Shown here: in pieces, positions 33,871-42,638 of the stretch
Layout of the letters: each line of letters opens with the position of its first letter
How positions within the stretch are numbered: the stretch's first letter is position 1
Assembly (NCBI GenBank): GCA_964467625.1
Contig: CAYXRM010000001.1
Coordinates: forward strand, 434,001 to 498,000
DNA from: Galligastranaerophilus_A sp964467625
Lineage (GTDB): Bacteria > Cyanobacteriota > Vampirovibrionia > Gastranaerophilales > Gastranaerophilaceae
Reading direction: 5' to 3'
DNA length: 64,000 nt
Made by a program: the position numbers and the translations under genes
The notes under the pieces: model-generated
What the model was told of the DNA's origin: nothing
Databases searched by the model: none
Seen by the model: the letters and a program-made list of their open reading frames with translations, nothing else

Positions 33871-34341
33871 CTATGCAATTATTTGGTTAGTGTTTGGGGT
33901 TTGCCCGTTTGAATATATGCTGTTTTGTGCTGCATAGCCGTTTATCGCATTATTTGTATATTGTGCTTGCTGATATTGCACGGGTTGGTATTGTTGAGGT
34001 TGTTGGTATTGCACCTGTTGATATTGATTGGGTTCGCTATATTGCACGGGTTGGTATTGCACGGGTTGATACTGTATAGGTTGTTGATATTGTACGGGTT
34101 GGTATTGTTGAGGTTGTTGGTATTGTACCTGTTGATATTGATTGGGTTGTGCGACTTGCCCATTTTGTTGAGGGTAATTTCCCTGAAATAATGGGGTTGA
34201 ATTTTGTCTATAAACACCGTGTTTTGTCATCAGGGATTGGATTTCACTTTGGCTGATTGTATTGTTGAGGTGAATTCCATTCATTTGGTTTGAAATTTTC
34301 ATACCCATACTGTTGGAATTTAATGTTTGTGCCCAGCTCAT
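33871..34341 (-). CDS. Gln/Tyr/Pro tandem-repeat protein
   Basis: A 156-residue low-complexity protein. Residues about 50-130 consist of short repeats built on QYQPVQYQQ and QYQQVQYQQPQ. An exact block of about 20 residues occurs twice, and the underlying DNA repeat (33972-34034 and 34086-34148) differs at only two bases. The N-terminal 50 residues (SWAQTLNSNSMGMKISNQM) and the Asn-rich C-terminus are not repetitive. There is no signal peptide or membrane segment. Such tracts form flexible or prion-like assemblies in other proteins. Ribosome site GGAAAC is present. Function is unknown. Confidence 0.75.
   Translation of the reverse strand: MSWAQTLNSNSMGMKISNQMNGIHLNNTISQSEIQSLMTKHGVYRQNSTPLFQGNYPQQNGQVAQPNQYQQVQYQQPQQYQPVQYQQPIQYQPVQYQPVQYSEPNQYQQVQYQQPQQYQPVQYQQAQYTNNAINGYAAQNSIYSNGQTPNTNQIIA
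33972..34148. repeat. Tandem coding repeat with a 63-base duplicated unit
   Basis: Two 63-base copies (33972-34034 and 34086-34148) differ only by two C/T changes and are separated by related shorter units. The tract encodes the Gln/Tyr/Pro repeats of the protein at 33871-34341 and is likely to vary in copy number between strains. Confidence 0.85.
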
Positions 34342-34437
34342 ATCAAGTTTCCTTTTTTATTTATATAAAAACAATTTTACTTATTAAATTGCTTAAAATT
34401 TCTTTTTTGATATGATGAACTAGAGGAAATTTGTTTT

Positions 34438-35124
34438 ATGCAAGATGATGTGCAAAAGAAATCAAATAAACCTAAATTTGCCCTTTTAAGGGGAATAAAA
34501 CGTGTTGTTGCGGATATTCAAAACATTAAAGAAAAAGACCCCGCCGCAAAATCTTTTATTGAAATTATTCTTTTATATTCAGGCTTTCATGCGATTTTGG
34601 CGTATCGCATTGCAAATAAGTTGGCAAAATGGAAAATTCCTTTTGTGCCCCGCCTTATATCGCAAGTTGCAAGGTTTTTAACGGGGATTGAAATTCACCC
34701 TAAGGCTACAATTGGTGAAAAATTTTTCATAGACCACGGGCTTGGGGTTGTAATTGGAGAAACTACCATTATTGGCGATGAAGTGCTTATTTATCAGGGA
34801 GTTACGCTTGGAGGCACAGGCAAAGATAAAGGAAAACGTCACCCCACGGTTGGAAACAAGGTTACAATCGGTGCAGGGGCAAAAATTTTAGGGAATATAA
34901 CAATTGGGGATGAATCAAACATTGGGGCAGGCTCCGTTGTGATTGATGATGTTCCTGCTCATTCAACGGTTGTGGGTGTTCCAGGGCACATTACAAGACA
35001 GAGATTTTTTGTTCAGGGGCAATTGTTGCACAACAAAATTCCAGACCCTGTCACTTGCGAAATAAGAAGATTGACCTATGAAATTAAAGAGTTAAGAGAA
35101 AAAATTGACCAAGCTAACCTTTAA
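34438..35124 (+). CDS. cysE: Serine O-acetyltransferase
   Basis: A 228-residue enzyme that makes O-acetylserine, the first step of cysteine synthesis. After an N-terminal helical segment, a left-handed beta-helix of hexapeptide repeats begins near residue 85: IEIHPKATIGEKFFIDHG, VVIGETTIIGDEV and QGVTLGGTGKDKGKRHPTVG. The catalytic His lies in the DHG motif. The C-terminal GVPGHITRQ is also standard. Length fits the EpsC/CysE group. It is monocistronic, and its last 11 bases overlap the convergent gene at 35114. Confidence 0.93.
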   Translation: MQDDVQKKSNKPKFALLRGIKRVVADIQNIKEKDPAAKSFIEIILLYSGFHAILAYRIANKLAKWKIPFVPRLISQVARFLTGIEIHPKATIGEKFFIDHGLGVVIGETTIIGDEVLIYQGVTLGGTGKDKGKRHPTVGNKVTIGAGAKILGNITIGDESNIGAGSVVIDDVPAHSTVVGVPGHITRQRFFVQGQLLHNKIPDPVTCEIRRLTYEIKELREKIDQANL

Positions 35125-35623
35125 AAATGTTTTTAATTTTTTGCACCCTTTCTTGCTTTTTTGCCCTTTGTTCTCTTTCTTTTAAAACCTTTTCTTTCTT
35201 GGCTTCAAATTCTGCAATTTGTTGAATTTTGTAATTTTGCTCCCTTGTCAAAACATTTTTATATCGAATTTTATAATAAGTTTGTTTTTGTCTTATCTGC
35301 CTTTGAAGTTCTTCTTTTTCAAACTCCAAATACAATTTGTTTTCTTTTAATTTAGTTTTGCATTTTTTATCAAACATATCGCATTTTAGATTGTCTAAAA
35401 AAATAAGCCCTTCTTCCTTTGAAGTCATATCAAGCACAATTGGTCTTAAGATTGTTTCTTCTTCTTGCCTTATAATTTGTATTTTTTGTTTTTGTTCTTC
35501 CGACAAACCAACTTGTTCCAGATAATCAAAATAATTGTTTTTTTCCACCCCAGCTTTTAAACCCTGCGCAACAGCGGGCAGAGTAAACAAAAAAAGGCTT
35601 AAGATGAATAAACTTTTTTTCAT
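35114..35623 (-). CDS. Spy/CpxP-like periplasmic protein
   Basis: A 169-residue secreted protein. The ATG at 35623 overlaps the upstream stop as ATGA, which I prefer over the ATG ten codons further up. The signal peptide is MKKSLFILSLFLFTLPAVAQ. The mature chain is almost all charged helix and contains two LTxxQ-like motifs, GLSEEQKQKIQIIRQ and VLTREQNYKIQQI. That is the pattern of Spy/CpxP periplasmic chaperones and stress sensors. The C-terminus is very Lys/Arg/Glu-rich. It is co-transcribed with the membrane protein at 35620. Confidence 0.75.
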   Translation of the reverse strand: MKKSLFILSLFLFTLPAVAQGLKAGVEKNNYFDYLEQVGLSEEQKQKIQIIRQEEETILRPIVLDMTSKEEGLIFLDNLKCDMFDKKCKTKLKENKLYLEFEKEELQRQIRQKQTYYKIRYKNVLTREQNYKIQQIAEFEAKKEKVLKEREQRAKKQERVQKIKNIFKG

Positions 35624-37194
35624 TTTTCTTTCCAATTTATTTGATTTTTCCATAATATTTTTTTATAAAAATCGGGATTACTTGTTGGAATAATAGGACG
35701 TTTTTTTAATTTATGATAAGTTTCTTTTTTGATAAAAAGTGCAAAAGTGCTTGATTCTAAAATTAAATAATACCCCAGTTGTTCTTCTTTTAAGTTGGTG
35801 TATAGGGAAGAAGTTTTGTATGTAATAATTGCATCGTGGTGCATTTCTTGTAATCTTTCTCTCCAACCTAAAGCACAAAGGACAATTGTTTTAGCGTAAT
35901 CATCATTCAACTCAAGGTTGTACACTTCTTCATAGCGCCCGTCTTGGAGTATAAAATTGTTCGGATAAAGCTTATAGGCTGTGTAGCTTCCTGTTTCAAA
36001 CGGAACGAAAATATTTCCTTTAATTTCATTTTCAATTAAATATTCAATTTCAGATAACGGATAAATTGTGTGCCAATTGCCAAATTTAAAATCTTTTACC
36101 GCAACATTTAAAATAAAAACAATTAAAATAAAATAGAATATAATTCTTTCTTTAAGCGCATTAAGTTCCGGCTTCATGCGTTTTGAAAAGATTGCATAAA
36201 AGTCATCGTAACAGAAGGGAATTAAAACAAATACAAAATATGTGATAAAGCGCATTGATTTTAAGGTGAGCAAAAACATAATTAAAATTAAAAGACATTT
36301 TGTTTTATCTGTGGTTTTCCATATTTGTTTTATTTTTTCAACTAAGCTATCACCAAGAGTGTTTTTCAAGGTTTTTTTGAACCTGTAAATTGAAAGTCCG
36401 ATAAACCCTAAAAGAATTAATTTGTATTTTATTAATTTAAAAATAAAATATTTGTTAAACGGGGATTGCCATTCAACAATGTTGGGTCTTGTCATTGTTG
36501 TGGCTTTTATTAAAAATTTAACGTAATCAACTCCGTAGGGGTTGATTATCATGGAGAAAAATGAGGCTATAAATGTGTATACAAAGGGCGCAAAAGGTTG
36601 TTTTGCAATAATTGCACCTATAATATAAATTCCTGTTATACCAAGCCCCATAAAACAGCCGCCATGGATATTTGACCAAACCACCATTAAAGGTATAAGG
36701 GACCATAAAATTCTGTAATTTTTTTCTAATCTTGCTTTTTCTAAAACGTAAAGCCAAATTGCAAAAAACATAAATGTAAAATGGTGACATCTCAGCGAAA
36801 AAATGAGGTTTGCAATTGGTTGAAGCATTATAAAGAAAAACAAAAAGTTAAAAATCGGGTATTGTGTATCGGGGGTCAAAACTTTTCTTCTTAGTTTGAT
36901 TATGTTCAAGAAAAAGAAAAATGTTATTCCAAGACATAAAATTTTAAAAATTTGAAGCCCAACATCCCCAAAGTGATCTTGAATAAAATAAAAGAAAACA
37001 CTTGCTCCCCATTCATGGTCATACCAAGGGTGTGTTTTTGAATAAGATAAAAAATCGTATTTTGCGACATCGGCAGTTTGAAAATATGTTTTGCCTACAA
37101 TAAGACGTGCAAAAAAGTCGTAATCAACATAGTCGCTGCAGCTTCCGATTATAAACATGTATAAAAGAAGCGTGATAAATAATATAATCTCCAT
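35620..37194 (-). CDS. Polytopic membrane protein, possible GT-C-like family
   Basis: A 524-residue inner-membrane protein with about ten to twelve predicted helices. The first outer loop contains YDFFARLIVGKTYFQ and HPWYDHEWGASVFF; an aspartate- and histidine-bearing first loop is typical of GT-C glycosyltransferases such as oligosaccharide or lipid-sugar transferases. A soluble C-terminal domain of about 130 residues follows the last helix (GNIFVPFETGSYTAYKLYPN). I cannot assign it to a named family with certainty. It forms a two-gene unit with the Spy-like protein, which suggests an envelope role. Confidence 0.65.
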   Translation of the reverse strand: MEIILFITLLLYMFIIGSCSDYVDYDFFARLIVGKTYFQTADVAKYDFLSYSKTHPWYDHEWGASVFFYFIQDHFGDVGLQIFKILCLGITFFFFLNIIKLRRKVLTPDTQYPIFNFLFFFIMLQPIANLIFSLRCHHFTFMFFAIWLYVLEKARLEKNYRILWSLIPLMVVWSNIHGGCFMGLGITGIYIIGAIIAKQPFAPFVYTFIASFFSMIINPYGVDYVKFLIKATTMTRPNIVEWQSPFNKYFIFKLIKYKLILLGFIGLSIYRFKKTLKNTLGDSLVEKIKQIWKTTDKTKCLLILIMFLLTLKSMRFITYFVFVLIPFCYDDFYAIFSKRMKPELNALKERIIFYFILIVFILNVAVKDFKFGNWHTIYPLSEIEYLIENEIKGNIFVPFETGSYTAYKLYPNNFILQDGRYEEVYNLELNDDYAKTIVLCALGWRERLQEMHHDAIITYKTSSLYTNLKEEQLGYYLILESSTFALFIKKETYHKLKKRPIIPTSNPDFYKKILWKNQINWKEK

Positions 37195-37270
37195 AATAAT
37201 TGCATTATAACAAAAATATTGATATATGCACTTTTTTTGTTATTATTGGAATGTTGAAAAAGGAAAAATT

Positions 37271-38305
37271 ATGAAACAGAAAATTTTAGAAATTAAGAAA
37301 AATGCACTTTGCGAGATTGAAAAAATAGTTGATACAAAATCTTTAGAAGAAGTTAAAAATAAATATTTATCAAGGGCGTCTGAATTAAACAGCTTAAAAA
37401 AGGGATTAAAAGACGTTGCCCCTGAATTAAGACCAAAAATTGGTGCCCTTACAAACGAAGTTTCAAAAGAAATTGAAAGCTTAATTTTAAAAAAAGCGGA
37501 AGAATTTTACGCAATTGAGCTTAATAAAAAGCTTGAAAAAGAAAAAATTGATGTGACTTTGCCTTCTACATATGAGGCTATGGGGCATGTTCATCCTTTG
37601 ACAAAAACGGTAAATGAAATTGTTGAAATTTTTGAACTTCTTGGTTTTTCTTTAATCAAAAACGAATTTTCTCCGGAAGTTGAAGTTGAAAAATATAATT
37701 TTGACCTTTTGAATGTTCCAAAAGAACACCCTGCACGTGATGTTCAAGATACATTTTATTCAAAACTTGCAAGTAATGTTGTTTTGAGAAGCCAAACCTC
37801 TAACGCACAGGTAAGGCAAATGCAAAATTCAACCCCGCCGATTAAAATTGTTTCTCCGGGGAGAGTTTATCGTTCCGAGTCTGTTTCTGCAAGAAAAAAT
37901 AACCTTTTTCACCAAATTGAAGGCTTGTATGTTGATAAAGGGGTTACAATTGCCCAATTAAAAGGGGTTTTGAATGAATTTATCAGATTGTATTTTGGCT
38001 CATCAAGACCCACAAGATACAGAAGCAGCTTTTTCCCATTTACAGAACCTTCGGTTGAAATTGATGTTCAATGCATTATGTGCCAAGGAAAGGGGTGCTC
38101 TGTGTGCTCCGGTACGGGCTGGCTTGAAATTTTGGGGGCAGGCATGGTTGACCCTAACGTCTTAAGGGCTGTTGGGATTAATCCTGAAATATATTCAGGC
38201 TTTGCCTTTGGTATGGGGGTTGAAAGACTTACTATGCTTAAATATGCAATAGATGATATAAGATTATTTTTTAATAACGATGTTCGATTTTTAAATCAAT
38301 TCTAA
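37271..38305 (+). CDS. pheS: Phenylalanyl-tRNA synthetase alpha subunit
   Basis: A 344-residue class II synthetase subunit. I place the start at 37271, where AAAAAGGA precedes the ATG; the 15 codons upstream look like leader. An N-terminal coiled coil (1-90) is followed by the catalytic core with motif 2 (GRVYRSESVSARKNNLFHQ) and motif 3 (FGMGVERLTML). The zinc-like CIMCQGKGCSVCSGTGW is also typical. The beta subunit gene pheT, often adjacent, is absent here; trpD follows after one base instead. Confidence 0.95.
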   Translation: MKQKILEIKKNALCEIEKIVDTKSLEEVKNKYLSRASELNSLKKGLKDVAPELRPKIGALTNEVSKEIESLILKKAEEFYAIELNKKLEKEKIDVTLPSTYEAMGHVHPLTKTVNEIVEIFELLGFSLIKNEFSPEVEVEKYNFDLLNVPKEHPARDVQDTFYSKLASNVVLRSQTSNAQVRQMQNSTPPIKIVSPGRVYRSESVSARKNNLFHQIEGLYVDKGVTIAQLKGVLNEFIRLYFGSSRPTRYRSSFFPFTEPSVEIDVQCIMCQGKGCSVCSGTGWLEILGAGMVDPNVLRAVGINPEIYSGFAFGMGVERLTMLKYAIDDIRLFFNNDVRFLNQF

Positions 38306-38306
38306 T

Positions 38307-39329
38307 ATGTTTGTTGAAATTTTAAAAAAGTTAATAAATTTTGAAAATCTCACAAAAGCTGAAATTGATGAAGTTATGACCGATATGCTTGAAGGAAAGC
38401 TTTTGGACAGTCAAGTGGCAGCTTTTTTGGTGGCACTTAGAATGAAGGGTGAAACAGTCGAGGAGATTGTAAATTCCGTCTATATGTTAAAATCCAAGGG
38501 GGAAAAATTAAACCTTAATTCTAAAAACGCTATAGATATTGTAGGCACAGGTGGGGACGGTTCAAATACCTTTAATATTACAACCGCATCTGCTTTTGTT
38601 GTGTCATCAGGCGGGGTGAATGTGGCAAAGCATGGGGCAAGGGCAGCGTCTTCCACTTCAGGCTCAGCCGATGTTCTAGAGGCTTTGGGTGCAAACATTA
38701 TGTTAAATCCAAAACAGAATGAAGAAATTTTAGAGGAGCTTGGCATATGTTTTATGTTTGCGCCAAAATTTAACCCTTTGATGAAAAATGCAATAAAACC
38801 AAGAAAAGAAATTAAGATAAGAACAATTTTTAATTGCCTTGGGCCGTTGATTAATCCTGCCAATACAGATATGCAGCTTATCGGGGTGTATGATAAAAAA
38901 CTTGTTTTGCTTATGGCAAAAGTTATGGCAAAACTTGGGATAAAAAACGGCATGACGGTTTTTGGGGAAGGGGGGCTTGATGAAGCTTCTGTTGTGTCTA
39001 AAACGCACTGGGCAAAAATTAAAGAGGGTAAAATAACAGAAGGTGTATTTTCGCCTGAAGAATTTGGTATAAAAAGAGCCTCTTTTGAAGAATTAAAAGG
39101 GGGCACATTAGAAGATAATGCGGAAATTATTAAAAACATTTTTAAAGGAAAAATACAAGGTGCCAAAAAAGATGTAATCCTGCTAAACAGCGCTCTTGCC
39201 TTTTTGATTGCAAATAAGGTAAATACGATAGAAGAAGGCATTTTGCTTGCGGATGATATAATTAAATCAGGCGCAGCTTATGAAAAGCTTTTAAAGTTTG
39301 TTAGGAAAACAAATGAATATATTGGATAA
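38307..39329 (+). CDS. trpD: Anthranilate phosphoribosyltransferase
   Basis: A 340-residue enzyme for the second step of tryptophan synthesis, adding phosphoribose to anthranilate. The phosphate-binding DIVGTGGDGSNTFNITTASA, KHGARAASSTSGSADVLEALG and the FNCLGPLINPA stretch are all intact. It starts one base after pheS and overlaps trpC by 17 bases. Anthranilate synthase genes trpE/trpG are not in the window. Confidence 0.95.
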   Translation: MFVEILKKLINFENLTKAEIDEVMTDMLEGKLLDSQVAAFLVALRMKGETVEEIVNSVYMLKSKGEKLNLNSKNAIDIVGTGGDGSNTFNITTASAFVVSSGGVNVAKHGARAASSTSGSADVLEALGANIMLNPKQNEEILEELGICFMFAPKFNPLMKNAIKPRKEIKIRTIFNCLGPLINPANTDMQLIGVYDKKLVLLMAKVMAKLGIKNGMTVFGEGGLDEASVVSKTHWAKIKEGKITEGVFSPEEFGIKRASFEELKGGTLEDNAEIIKNIFKGKIQGAKKDVILLNSALAFLIANKVNTIEEGILLADDIIKSGAAYEKLLKFVRKTNEYIG

Positions 39330-40086
39330 AATTGTTGAAAAAACCAAAATAAGAGTTGGAGCGCTTGACCCTGAAGCATTGAAAAGACAAGCACAAACAC
39401 TTCCTTTTGGTGATTTTATTTTTGAAAAAACCCTAAGGCAAAAAGGGGATATTAAAATTATTGCGGAAGTTAAAAAGGCATCCCCTTCAAAAGGTTTGAT
39501 TTGTGAAGAATTTGACCCCAAATATATTGCGCTTCAATACAAAATGGCAGGTGTGGATTGCATTTCCGTTTTAACGGAACCTTATTTTTTTATGGGAAAA
39601 AATGAATATATTGAACTTGTGAAAAAAAATTCAAATAAGCCGATTTTAAGAAAAGATTTTATTATTGATGTTGCGCAAATTTATGAAGCAAAATTAATTG
39701 GGGCAGATTGTGTTTTGTTGATTTGTGCGATTTTGGATAAAGAAAAATTAAAACATTTTTTAGATGTTGCAAACAGTTTGGGGCTATCTGCCCTTGTAGA
39801 AGCGCACAATGAATATGAAATTGAACTTGCGCTTTGTGCAGGTGCAAAAATTATTGGGGTAAATAACCGTGACTTAAAAACTTTTGAAGTTGATTTTAAT
39901 AATACGTTGAAATTAAAAAAGCTTGTTCAAAATGACGCCGTTTTTGTGTCAGAGTCAGGAATTAAAACAAGAGAAGATATTTTAATTTTAGAAAAAGCGG
40001 GGGTGGATGCTGTTTTAATCGGCGAAACTTTTATGAGAGCGCAAAATAAAATTGATATGATTAAAAAATTAAAAGGCAAAAACTAA
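39313..40086 (+). CDS. trpC: Indole-3-glycerol-phosphate synthase
   Basis: A 257-residue TIM-barrel enzyme. I use the ATG at 39313 (AGGA seven bases upstream) and not the TTG five codons earlier. Catalytic signatures are AEVKKASPSKG, SVLTEPYFFMGK, PILRKDFIID, LVEAHNEYE, IGVNNRDLKTF and VSESGI. It overlaps trpD upstream and abuts trpF downstream. Confidence 0.95.
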   Translation: MNILDKIVEKTKIRVGALDPEALKRQAQTLPFGDFIFEKTLRQKGDIKIIAEVKKASPSKGLICEEFDPKYIALQYKMAGVDCISVLTEPYFFMGKNEYIELVKKNSNKPILRKDFIIDVAQIYEAKLIGADCVLLICAILDKEKLKHFLDVANSLGLSALVEAHNEYEIELALCAGAKIIGVNNRDLKTFEVDFNNTLKLKKLVQNDAVFVSESGIKTREDILILEKAGVDAVLIGETFMRAQNKIDMIKKLKGKN

Positions 40087-40686
40087 ATGAAAGTTAAAAT
40101 TTGCGGAATTAAGAATTTTAAAGAAGCTGAAATTTTAAATGAAACAATGCCTGATTTTGGGGGTTTTGTTTTTGCAAAATCAAAAAGGGAAGTTTCATAT
40201 GATGTTGCTTTTAAAATAAAGGAAATTTTAGACCCTAAAATTAAAAGGGTGGGGGTTTTTGTTGATAAAACTTTGGATGAAATTGTGAAATATAAACCCG
40301 TTATTGAATATGCTCAGCTCCATGGGGACTATTCCGATGATGATGTTAAATTCTTAAAAGACAAGGGGTTTGGGGTTATTTATGTGGTGAGAGTGTTAAA
40401 AAAAGAGTATGAAATTAACACAGACGCTGATTTTCTTTTGTTTGATAAGTTTTGCAAAAATCAATATGGGGGGACTAATCAAACTTTTGATTGGGATATA
40501 AAAATTAGCGCAAATGTGCCTTATTTTGTAGCAGGTGGGATTTGCGCCCAAAATATTATGCAGATGAATGAAAAATTGCACCCATACGGTGTGGATATAT
40601 CATCGGGTGCTGAAGAAAATGGAATTAAGACAAAACAAAAAGTTTCTAATATAATAGAAATTATAAGAGGAATTAAAAATGAATAA
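40087..40686 (+). CDS. trpF: Phosphoribosylanthranilate isomerase
   Basis: A 199-residue TIM-barrel isomerase. KICGIKNFKEA holds the catalytic cysteine, GFVFAKSKREVS the phosphate loop, VGVFVDKTLDEI a core strand and AQLHGDYSDDD a further barrel motif. VAGGICAQNI and GVDISSGAEENGIK close the active site. It follows trpC directly and overlaps trpB by eight bases. Length is typical. Confidence 0.94.
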   Translation: MKVKICGIKNFKEAEILNETMPDFGGFVFAKSKREVSYDVAFKIKEILDPKIKRVGVFVDKTLDEIVKYKPVIEYAQLHGDYSDDDVKFLKDKGFGVIYVVRVLKKEYEINTDADFLLFDKFCKNQYGGTNQTFDWDIKISANVPYFVAGGICAQNIMQMNEKLHPYGVDISSGAEENGIKTKQKVSNIIEIIRGIKNE

Positions 40687-41863
40687 TGGAAAGTTTGGAG
40701 AATTTGGCGGACAGTATGTGCCTGAAACTCTCATGAATGAAATTATAAATCTTGAAAAATCTTATGATTTTTATAAAAATGATGAAAAATTCAATACGGA
40801 ATTGAATAATCTTTTGAAAATTTACGCAGGAAGACCGTCACTGTTGTATTTTGCAAAGAATATGACAAAAGATTTAGGCGGTGCAAAAATTTATCTAAAA
40901 CGTGAAGATTTAAACCACACTGGTTCTCACAAAATCAACAATGTTTTGGGGCAGGTGCTTCTTGCAAAATATATGGGCAAAACAAGGGTAATTGCAGAAA
41001 CCGGAGCAGGTCAGCACGGGGTTGCAACGGCAACGGCGGCTGCGCTTTTGAACCTCGAATGCGAAGTTTTTATGGGGGAAGAAGACACAAAGCGTCAGGC
41101 TTTAAATGTTTATAGAATGGAGCTTTTGGGCGCAAAGGTTCACCCTGTTAAAACAGGAACAGGAACCCTAAAAGATGCCGTGTCAGAGGCTATGAGAGAA
41201 TGGTCAAAAAGGGTGGATGACACCTTATATGTTTTGGGGTCTGTTATGGGGCCGCACCCATATCCTATGATTGTAAGAGATTTTCAGAGCGTTATTTCAA
41301 AAGAGGTGCGTGAAGAAATTTTAAAAGTGGAAGGAAAGCTCCCAAGTGCGGTTGTTGCTTGCGTTGGGGGCGGTTCAAACGCAATGGGTATGTTTTATAA
41401 TTTCATTTCAGATAAAACTGTTCGTCTAATTGGGTGCGAAGCTGCGGGTCGTGGGCTTGAAACCGAGCAGCATGCGGCAAGTATTGCAAAAGGTACGGTT
41501 GGAATTTTCCATGGAATGAAATCAATTTTCTGTCAAGATAAATTTGGGCAAATTGCTCCTGTATATTCAATTTCAGCAGGCTTGGATTACCCCGGAATTG
41601 GGCCGGAACATGCTTATTTGCATAAAACGGGAAGGGCTGAATATGTTCCCGTTAATGACGATGAAGCGGTTTTGGCATTTGAATATCTTGCAAGAAAAGA
41701 GGGAATAATTTGTGCAATTGAAAGCGCACATGCTGTTTATAAAGCTATGAAACTTGCACCTTCGATGTCGCCTGATGATATTATTGTTGTTTGTCTTTCA
41801 GGGCGTGGAGACAAGGATGTGGCTGCAATTGCAAGATATAGAGGACATGAAATTTATGAGTAA
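40679..41863 (+). CDS. trpB: Tryptophan synthase beta subunit
   Basis: A 394-residue PLP enzyme that condenses indole and serine. The N-terminus GKFGEFGGQYVPETLMNE, the PLP lysine in HTGSHKINNVLGQ, the indole tunnel region ETGAGQHGVATATAAALL, the phosphate site CVGGGSNAMGMF and the C-terminal LSGRGDKD are all conserved. It is the classical TrpB1 type. Its 3' end overlaps trpA by eight bases. Confidence 0.97.
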   Translation: MNNGKFGEFGGQYVPETLMNEIINLEKSYDFYKNDEKFNTELNNLLKIYAGRPSLLYFAKNMTKDLGGAKIYLKREDLNHTGSHKINNVLGQVLLAKYMGKTRVIAETGAGQHGVATATAAALLNLECEVFMGEEDTKRQALNVYRMELLGAKVHPVKTGTGTLKDAVSEAMREWSKRVDDTLYVLGSVMGPHPYPMIVRDFQSVISKEVREEILKVEGKLPSAVVACVGGGSNAMGMFYNFISDKTVRLIGCEAAGRGLETEQHAASIAKGTVGIFHGMKSIFCQDKFGQIAPVYSISAGLDYPGIGPEHAYLHKTGRAEYVPVNDDEAVLAFEYLARKEGIICAIESAHAVYKAMKLAPSMSPDDIIVVCLSGRGDKDVAAIARYRGHEIYE

Positions 41864-42638
41864 TTCTTATTTTGATAATAATGTTTTTAATAAGGGGAAG
41901 GCATTTATTCCTTTTATAACGGCCGGATACCCGACTTTGGACGATACAAAAAGGTTTATTTTAAAAATGGAAGAAGCGGGGGCTGATTTAATTGAAATTG
42001 GCATTCCTTTTTCTGACCCGATTGCAGAAGGCCCTGTTATTCAAAATGCAAGCACAATGGCGCTTTGTGCAGGTGCAAGTTTGGATAAAATTTTTGATAT
42101 GGTATCAAGTTTGCGTGAAAAAACAAATATACCGCTTGTTTTTATGACTTATATTAATCCTGTTTTTAAAATGGGTTTTGATAAATTTTTATCAAAATGC
42201 AAGGAATTAAACATCGCAGGGCTTGTTTTACCTGATGTGCCGTATGAAGAAAAACAGGAAATTGAAGAAATCGCAAAACAATATGATGTGGATATTATTT
42301 CTTTTATAGCGCCAACTTCAGATGTTAGAATTAAAGAAATTGCAAAAAGTTCAACAGGCTTTATTTACGTGGTTTCTTCTTTAGGGGTTACAGGCACAAG
42401 GGATGAAATTACAACGGACTTGGGCGCAATTGATGAAGTTATAAGGCAGACAACAAGAACAAAAACTGCAATTGGGTTTGGCATAAATAACCCTATTCAG
42501 GCAAAAGAAATTTCAAAACATGCAGATGGGGTGATTGTCGGTTCTGCAATTATTAAAATTATTGATAAATTTGGCTCAAATGCAGATGATGCCATTTACA
42601 ATTATGTAAAAGAAATGAAGGAAGCAATAAATTCTTAA
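41856..42638 (+). CDS. trpA: Tryptophan synthase alpha subunit
   Basis: A 260-residue TIM-barrel subunit that releases indole from indole-glycerol phosphate. I use the ATG at 41856, preceded by GAGG at a workable distance; the ATG at 41847 is too close to that site. FIPFITAGYPT, LIEIGIPFSDPIAEGPVIQ with the catalytic glutamate, LPDVPYEE with the catalytic aspartate region, and GFGINNP plus VGSAIIK at the phosphate site are typical. Its stop overlaps that of the convergent atpG by two bases. Confidence 0.95.
   Translation: MSNSYFDNNVFNKGKAFIPFITAGYPTLDDTKRFILKMEEAGADLIEIGIPFSDPIAEGPVIQNASTMALCAGASLDKIFDMVSSLREKTNIPLVFMTYINPVFKMGFDKFLSKCKELNIAGLVLPDVPYEEKQEIEEIAKQYDVDIISFIAPTSDVRIKEIAKSSTGFIYVVSSLGVTGTRDEITTDLGAIDEVIRQTTRTKTAIGFGINNPIQAKEISKHADGVIVGSAIIKIIDKFGSNADDAIYNYVKEMKEAINS

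Noticed and set aside
33972..34148. Repeat tract as a CRISPR array
   Set aside because: The units are coding, adjacent and without unique spacers, and no cas genes are near.
33894..34217. Several plus- and minus-strand frames across the Q/Y/P repeat tract
   Set aside because: They arise because the repeat is open in several frames; only the frame starting at 34341 has a ribosome site and non-repetitive flanks.
37226..37270. Upstream extension of pheS by 15 codons
   Set aside because: The extension (hydrophobic, Cys/Tyr/Trp-containing) does not fit PheS N-termini, and a good ribosome site lies inside it before the ATG at 37271.
38480..39241. Minus-strand frame of 253 residues inside trpD
   Set aside because: It mirrors the full-length, motif-complete trpD; its composition (Ser/Phe/Pro-rich) and lack of a start signal mark it as a shadow.
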